This document shows, in pieces, positions 3,993 through 7,819 of a DNA stretch of 7,819 bases. Each line of letters begins with the position of its first letter. Position 1 is the stretch's first letter. Source of the DNA: Gemmatimonadales bacterium. GTDB taxonomy: Bacteria > Gemmatimonadota > Gemmatimonadetes > Gemmatimonadales > GWC2-71-9. Position numbers and translations under genes: made by a program. The stretch covers positions 1 through 7,819 of the forward strand of contig JABDII010000114.1 of the NCBI GenBank assembly GCA_013003805.1, in the 5' to 3' direction. The notes under the pieces were generated by a model. That model saw only the letters and a program-made list of their open reading frames with translations. It had not been told where the DNA came from and searched no databases.

Positions 3993-5324
3993 ATGCTGGC
4001 TCCGCTGCTCCTTTTCGCTGGAGTGGCAACGGCTCACGCCCAGGCGGGGTCTCCGGCCGGGGCCGTCCCAGTCGAACATCTGCGTGCGCGCCGGGCTGCC
4101 CTGCTCAACAAGATCGGCGCCGGAGTCGCGATTCTCCGTTCGGCGGATCAGCGCAGCATCGAGGCGGACGGCGGGCATCCTCAAGACAGCGACTTTCGGC
4201 AGGACAACGACTTTTTTTATCTGACCGGCCTCGAGACCCAACGCTCATGGCTGGTCTTGGTGGCGCGGGATACGGCGCCGGACGAGGCGATTCTCTTTGT
4301 CCCGCCGCGCGACTCAATTGCCGAGCGCTGGACCGGCCCGACGCTGGGACCGGGGCCGGAGGCTGTGGCCCTGACGGGAATCGAGGACATCCGGTCCAAC
4401 GCCGAGGCCGAGCGGGACATCCGCCGCTTGGTGTTGAGGCCCAACTCGCCGGCCCGCACCCACGGGCTCTACATCCCGCGCGGTGAGCGCGAGAGCGACA
4501 TCGCCCTGTTCCGTGATCTGGTGTTTACCCCAAGTGCATCCCGTGCCCCGGCTGCGATTTACGACCTGCGGCCACTGTTGGCAGAGGGCCGGTTAATCAA
4601 GGATGCCGACGAGCTTGCGCGTCTGCGTCGCGCGATCGCTATCACGGCCAAGGCGCAGCGCGCTGCCATGCAGGCCCTAAAGCCTGGAATGTGGGAGTAC
4701 GAGATCGAGGCGGTGATCGAAGCCACCTTCCGTAGTTCCGGGGCGGAGCGGCTCGGCTTTCCGAGCATCATCGGAGCCGGTACGAATGCCACCGTGTTGC
4801 ATTACGACAAGAGCCGTGGACAGAGCCTCACCGGGGACCTCGTGGTGATGGACATCGGTGCGGAGTTCGGCTACTACACGGCCGATGTCACCCGGACCGC
4901 TCCAATCTCAGGCAAGTTTACCGCGCGTCAACGGGCCCTGTACGACCTGGTGCTCGCAACCCAGCAGGCTGCCATCGACTCGGTCCGCCCAGGCGTCACG
5001 ACTCGCGATCTCAACCGGATCGCCCGGACCTACATGCGGGAACACTCCGGCGACCTGTGCCGTCCTGGGACGTGTGACCGTTTTTTTGTCCACGGTTTGT
5101 CACACTGGCTCGGCATGGATGTCCATGATGTGGGTGACTACAGCACAGCGTTCGCGCCGGGCATGGTGCTCACCGTCGAGCCAGGGATCTACATCCCCGA
5201 GGAGCGAATCGGCATTCGCATCGAGGATGACATTCTCGTCACAGCCGATGAGCCCGAGATCCTCTCGAGCGGTGCCCCGCGCCGCCCGGGCGAGATCGAG
5301 GCCCTGATGAAGGGATCGCGGTAG
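3993..5324 (+). CDS. Exported Xaa-Pro aminopeptidase (peptidase family M24B, PepP-like)
   Basis: A 443-residue enzyme expected to remove an N-terminal residue preceding proline. The N-terminus (MLAPLLLFAGVATAHAQ) is a short signal peptide with likely cleavage after residue 16, so the enzyme works outside the cytoplasm. An aminopeptidase P N-terminal domain spans about 25-160 (DNDFFYLTGL). The pita-bread M24 domain spans about 210-435, with dimetal ligands Asp287, Asp298, His371, Glu396 and Glu411 and the second active-site histidine His378; the motifs are MDIGAEFGYYTADVTR, GLSHWLGMDVHDVG, TVEPGIY and RIEDD. ATG 3993 is 7 nt after the dipeptidase stop with only a weak AGAG site. In-frame TTG 3966 (GAGGA 11 nt upstream) would add nine residues with two arginines, giving a more typical basic signal-peptide start, and would overlap the upstream gene. 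Probably co-transcribed with the dipeptidase. Confidence 0.93.
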   Translation: MLAPLLLFAGVATAHAQAGSPAGAVPVEHLRARRAALLNKIGAGVAILRSADQRSIEADGGHPQDSDFRQDNDFFYLTGLETQRSWLVLVARDTAPDEAILFVPPRDSIAERWTGPTLGPGPEAVALTGIEDIRSNAEAERDIRRLVLRPNSPARTHGLYIPRGERESDIALFRDLVFTPSASRAPAAIYDLRPLLAEGRLIKDADELARLRRAIAITAKAQRAAMQALKPGMWEYEIEAVIEATFRSSGAERLGFPSIIGAGTNATVLHYDKSRGQSLTGDLVVMDIGAEFGYYTADVTRTAPISGKFTARQRALYDLVLATQQAAIDSVRPGVTTRDLNRIARTYMREHSGDLCRPGTCDRFFVHGLSHWLGMDVHDVGDYSTAFAPGMVLTVEPGIYIPEERIGIRIEDDILVTADEPEILSSGAPRRPGEIEALMKGSR

Positions 5325-5363
5325 GACGGTGCTCAACTTCTGTCCTGGAACTAGGCCTTTTCC

Positions 5364-5393
5364 TTGACGCCGAGGGTGATTCCCGGCTAAAGT
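5364..5393 (+). promoter_or_regulatory. Sigma70-type promoter for coxBA
   Basis: TTGACG (5364-5369, 5 of 6 consensus) and TAAAGT (5388-5393, 4 of 6) are separated by 18 nt. They lie in the only sizeable gap (5325-5447) between the aminopeptidase and coxB. Initiation would fall near 5400, leaving a leader of about 48 nt. This separates the oxidase genes from the peptidase pair as their own transcription unit. Confidence 0.6.
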
Positions 5394-5447
5394 GGGGGCT
5401 GCCGAAATCCGGCTTCTCCACCAATTCTGACAGGATTCATCGCGTTT

Positions 5448-6524
5448 ATGCGCATTTCCCCCGCTGCGCGGCGCCACCTCCGCCGATTCACCCCTCTCTT
5501 GGGCCTCGCCCTGCTGGTGCTGGCCGGCTGCGCGGAGAACTACCCTCAGACCACCCTTGCACCCAAGGGGGATTTTGCTCGCGCCGTGGACACCCTGTTC
5601 CGCTCCACGGTGCGATGGGCGGTGGTGGTCTTCGTGCTGGTCGAGGGCGCGCTGATCTACGCGATCCTGCGGTACCGCAGCCGCCCTGGCGGCCGAGAAG
5701 CGTCACAGTTCCACGGGAACGCCCTGCTCGAGGTGATCTGGACTGTCATCCCGGCCGCGATTCTGGTGTTCATCGCCGTTCCGACGGTGCGGACCATCTT
5801 TCGCACAGCCGAGGCGCCAGCCGGTGATCCTCTCGTCATCGAAGTCATCGGCCACCAGTGGTGGTGGGAGTTCCGCTACCCCGAGCACAACATCACGACG
5901 GCCAGTGAGATGTTTGTCCCAGTTGGCCGGCCTGTCGATCTGCGCATGCGAACGGCGGATGTGCTTCACAGTTTCTGGGTTCCGCAGCTTGCGGCGAAGC
6001 GAGACGTGTTCTATGGCCGGGACAACCGGATGTGGTTCACCGCAGAGGAGGCAGGGGTGTTTCCGGGGCAGTGCGCGGAGTTCTGCGGGATCCAGCACGG
6101 GAGGATGGCACATCGGGTCATCGCGGCCGAGCCCGCGGATTTCGATGCCTGGGTAGCCCAGATGTCGGCCGCCAGTTCTCCGGTACCCGTCAGCCAAGAC
6201 GACAGCCTCGCCCTGGAAGGGCAGGCGCTCTTTGCCAGCCGGGCTTGCGCGGGCTGTCACGCGCTCCAGGCGGCCAACGCACCCACTGGCCTCATCGGAC
6301 CCAACCTGGCCAACATCGGTGCCCGACTCACCATTGCCGCCGGGTCGCTCGACAACACCGATGAGAACCTCGCCCGCTGGCTCCGGAACCCACAGGAGTA
6401 CAAACAAGGCGTGCAAATGCCCAACCTCGGCTTGAGCGAGAACGAGATCACTGCCCTGGTGGTGTACTTACGCACTCAACGCGTAGCGGCCGTGCCCCCG
6501 GCACTCGCCGCGACAGCGCCCTGA
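5448..6524 (+). CDS. coxB: Cytochrome c oxidase subunit II with fused cytochrome c domain (caa3 type)
   Basis: A 358-residue subunit II (also called ctaC) that receives electrons for the aa3 core. In order: a lipoprotein signal with lipobox LAGC (Cys28); two membrane helices, about 55-75 and 92-112; the heme-proximal GHQWWWEFRYP (135-145); then the cupredoxin domain with all CuA ligands, His174, Cys209, Glu211 (backbone), Cys213, His217 and Met220. A C-terminal class I cytochrome c domain (about 250-346) has C267-A-G-C-H271 as heme c site and Met324 in VQMPNLGLSE as likely distal ligand. The fusion marks a caa3 oxidase, in which the tethered cytochrome c feeds CuA. ATG 5448 has AGGA 12 nt upstream, rather far. 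coxA begins 34 nt after the stop, so the two are in one operon. Confidence 0.97.
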   Translation: MRISPAARRHLRRFTPLLGLALLVLAGCAENYPQTTLAPKGDFARAVDTLFRSTVRWAVVVFVLVEGALIYAILRYRSRPGGREASQFHGNALLEVIWTVIPAAILVFIAVPTVRTIFRTAEAPAGDPLVIEVIGHQWWWEFRYPEHNITTASEMFVPVGRPVDLRMRTADVLHSFWVPQLAAKRDVFYGRDNRMWFTAEEAGVFPGQCAEFCGIQHGRMAHRVIAAEPADFDAWVAQMSAASSPVPVSQDDSLALEGQALFASRACAGCHALQAANAPTGLIGPNLANIGARLTIAAGSLDNTDENLARWLRNPQEYKQGVQMPNLGLSENEITALVVYLRTQRVAAVPPALAATAP

Positions 6525-6558
6525 TGCGCTGCTCCACCCGGCGCACGACGGAGTAGGC

Positions 6559-7819
6559 ATGGCGACAACGGCGGCAGAGCATCCTCAGGCGGTCCCGGAC
6601 GGTGCGCATGGGAGCGCGACCGGGTTGTGGAGCTGGATCACGACCGTGGACCACAAGCGGATCGGGATCCTGTACGGCGTCACCGCGTTTTTCTTCTTCC
6701 TCCTGGGCGGCCTCGAGGCCCTCCTGATGCGGTGGCAGCTCGGCGCGCCAGACCAGACGTTCGTGTCGCCCGAAGTGTACAACCAACTGTTCACGATGCA
6801 CGGCACCACGATGATCTTCCTGGGTGTGATGCCGTTGTCGGCGATGTTCTTCAACTTCATGATCCCGCTCCAGATCGGAGCCCGGGACGTTGCCTTTCCC
6901 CGGCTGAACGCCTTCAGCTACTGGGTGTTTTTGATGGGCGGCTTGGTGCTGAATGCCAGCTTCTTGCTGAATGCCGCTCCGAATGCCGGGTGGTTCGCCT
7001 ATGCCAATCTCACGTCGAAGCAGTTCAGTCCGGGCCTGAACGTCGATTTCTGGGTCATCGGCCTTCAGATCCTCGGCGTGGCATCACTGGCGGCAGCGGT
7101 CAATTTCTTCACAACCATCATCAATCTCCGCTGCGACGGCATGCGTATGATGCGGATGCCGATGTTCGTGTGGATGAGCTTCATTACCCAGGTGCTGCTC
7201 CTGCTCGCTTTCCCGGTCATCACCGTTGCTCTGATTCTCTTGATGGTCGACCGGTTTTTCGGGACCAGTTTCTACATCCCCGCGGGCGGCGGCGATCCCG
7301 TGCTGTGGCAACATCTCTTCTGGATCTTCGGTCACCCTGAGGTCTACATCCTGATCTTGCCGGCCTTCGGGATCGTCTCGGAGATCCTGCCGGTGTTCTC
7401 GCGAAAACCGCTGTTCGGCTACGCGGCGATGGTGTTTTCCGGCTCGTTCATTGCCTTCTTAGGGTTCGGGGTGTGGAGCCATCATATGTTCGCGACCGGA
7501 ATGGGCCCGGTTGCCGATACCGTGTTCGGTCTTGCGACGATGCTGATCGCGATCCCGACCGGCGTCAAAATCTTCAATTGGCTCGGCACCATCTGGGGCG
7601 GCTCGCTCCGGCTCACGACACCGATGTACTTCGCCCTCGGGTTCATCGCCATGTTCATCATCGGCGGGCTCTCAGGGATCATGCACTCGGTGCCGCCGGC
7701 CGACCTCCAGCAGACCGACACCTACTTCGTCGTGGCGCACTTCCACTACGTCCTGTTCGGTGGCTCGGTGCTCGCGTTGTTCGGCGGTGCCTACTACTGG
7801 TTTCCCAAGATGTTCGGGC
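6559..7819 (+). CDS. coxA: Cytochrome c oxidase subunit I, 3' end cut by the window
   Basis: 420 codons of subunit I (also ctaD), open to the window edge; roughly the last quarter of a usual subunit is missing. It is the catalytic heme-copper core that reduces oxygen to water and pumps protons. Seen: heme a ligands His81 (TMHGTTMIF) and His396; heme a3 ligand His394 (VVAHFHYVLFGG); CuB ligands His259, His308 and His309 (WSHHMF); cross-linking Tyr263 in FGHPEVYI; K-channel Lys337 (PTGVKIF); D-channel Asp110, Asn99, Asn117 and Glu261. Glu261 marks the A1 subfamily. About ten of the usual twelve membrane helices are present, preceded by a polar N-terminus with VDHKRIG (30-36). ATG 6559 has GGAG 5 nt upstream. 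Subunits III and IV would be expected beyond the right edge. Confidence 0.98.
   Translation, partial: MATTAAEHPQAVPDGAHGSATGLWSWITTVDHKRIGILYGVTAFFFFLLGGLEALLMRWQLGAPDQTFVSPEVYNQLFTMHGTTMIFLGVMPLSAMFFNFMIPLQIGARDVAFPRLNAFSYWVFLMGGLVLNASFLLNAAPNAGWFAYANLTSKQFSPGLNVDFWVIGLQILGVASLAAAVNFFTTIINLRCDGMRMMRMPMFVWMSFITQVLLLLAFPVITVALILLMVDRFFGTSFYIPAGGGDPVLWQHLFWIFGHPEVYILILPAFGIVSEILPVFSRKPLFGYAAMVFSGSFIAFLGFGVWSHHMFATGMGPVADTVFGLATMLIAIPTGVKIFNWLGTIWGGSLRLTTPMYFALGFIAMFIIGGLSGIMHSVPPADLQQTDTYFVVAHFHYVLFGGSVLALFGGAYYWFPKMFG

Noticed and set aside
5401..5413. Short hairpin GCCG-AAATC-CGGC as a terminator of the aminopeptidase gene
   Set aside because: Only four base pairs and no T-run, and it lies downstream of the coxBA promoter boxes.
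5703..6416. 237-residue minus ORF opposite coxB
   Set aside because: It is a shadow of coxB, whose CuA and heme c motifs fix the real frame.
6627..7340. 237-residue plus ORF inside coxA
   Set aside because: It is an out-of-frame shadow; the true frame from 6559 runs to the window end with all heme and copper ligands.
1..7819. New defence or mobile system, CRISPR array, tRNA or insertion sequence
   Set aside because: No spaced direct repeats, transposase, integrase, nuclease, toxin-antitoxin pair or tRNA cloverleaf was found on either strand.

Overview
The window is GC-rich, bacterial, and mostly coding. Its protein style suggests Gemmatimonadota or a similar Gram-negative soil or aquatic lineage: signal peptides ending in SAQ or AHAQ, a secreted beta-barrel-like protein, a caa3-type oxidase with a lipoprotein subunit II, and a short zinc-ribbon protein. 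That placement is inference from style; there is no rRNA gene or other phylogenetic marker here.

Layout. Positions 1-264 hold no convincing gene but carry hairpins and an octamer tandem repeat. Positions 265-450 (minus) encode a 61-residue protein with a C-terminal zinc ribbon like the tail of class II ribonucleotide reductase. A guanine-quadruplex motif lies inside this gene, and a 44-bp nested palindrome overlaps its likely promoter. A secreted, probably outer-membrane protein follows (624-1283, plus). Facing it is a compact minus-strand operon read from 3086 down to 1302: greA, a divergent GroES with an enlarged roof region, a two-helix membrane protein and an unrecognised protein with a Cys-Ser-Cys motif. 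These genes are spaced by 1 nt, 21 nt and a 1-nt overlap.

Divergently, on the plus strand, a VanX/DdpX-type D-Ala-D-Ala dipeptidase (3266-3985) and an exported M24B Xaa-Pro aminopeptidase (3993-5324) lie 7 nt apart. Together they look like an envelope peptide-turnover pair. A good sigma70-type promoter at 5364-5393 then precedes coxB (subunit II fused to cytochrome c) and coxA (subunit I, cut by the window end). These encode the core of a proton-pumping A1-type caa3 terminal oxidase, with all CuA, heme a, heme a3/CuB, K-channel and D-channel residues that can be checked present.

No mobile element, CRISPR array, tRNA or rRNA was seen. Most of the window is housekeeping. The least explained parts are the first 600 bases and the two genes at the end of the greA operon.
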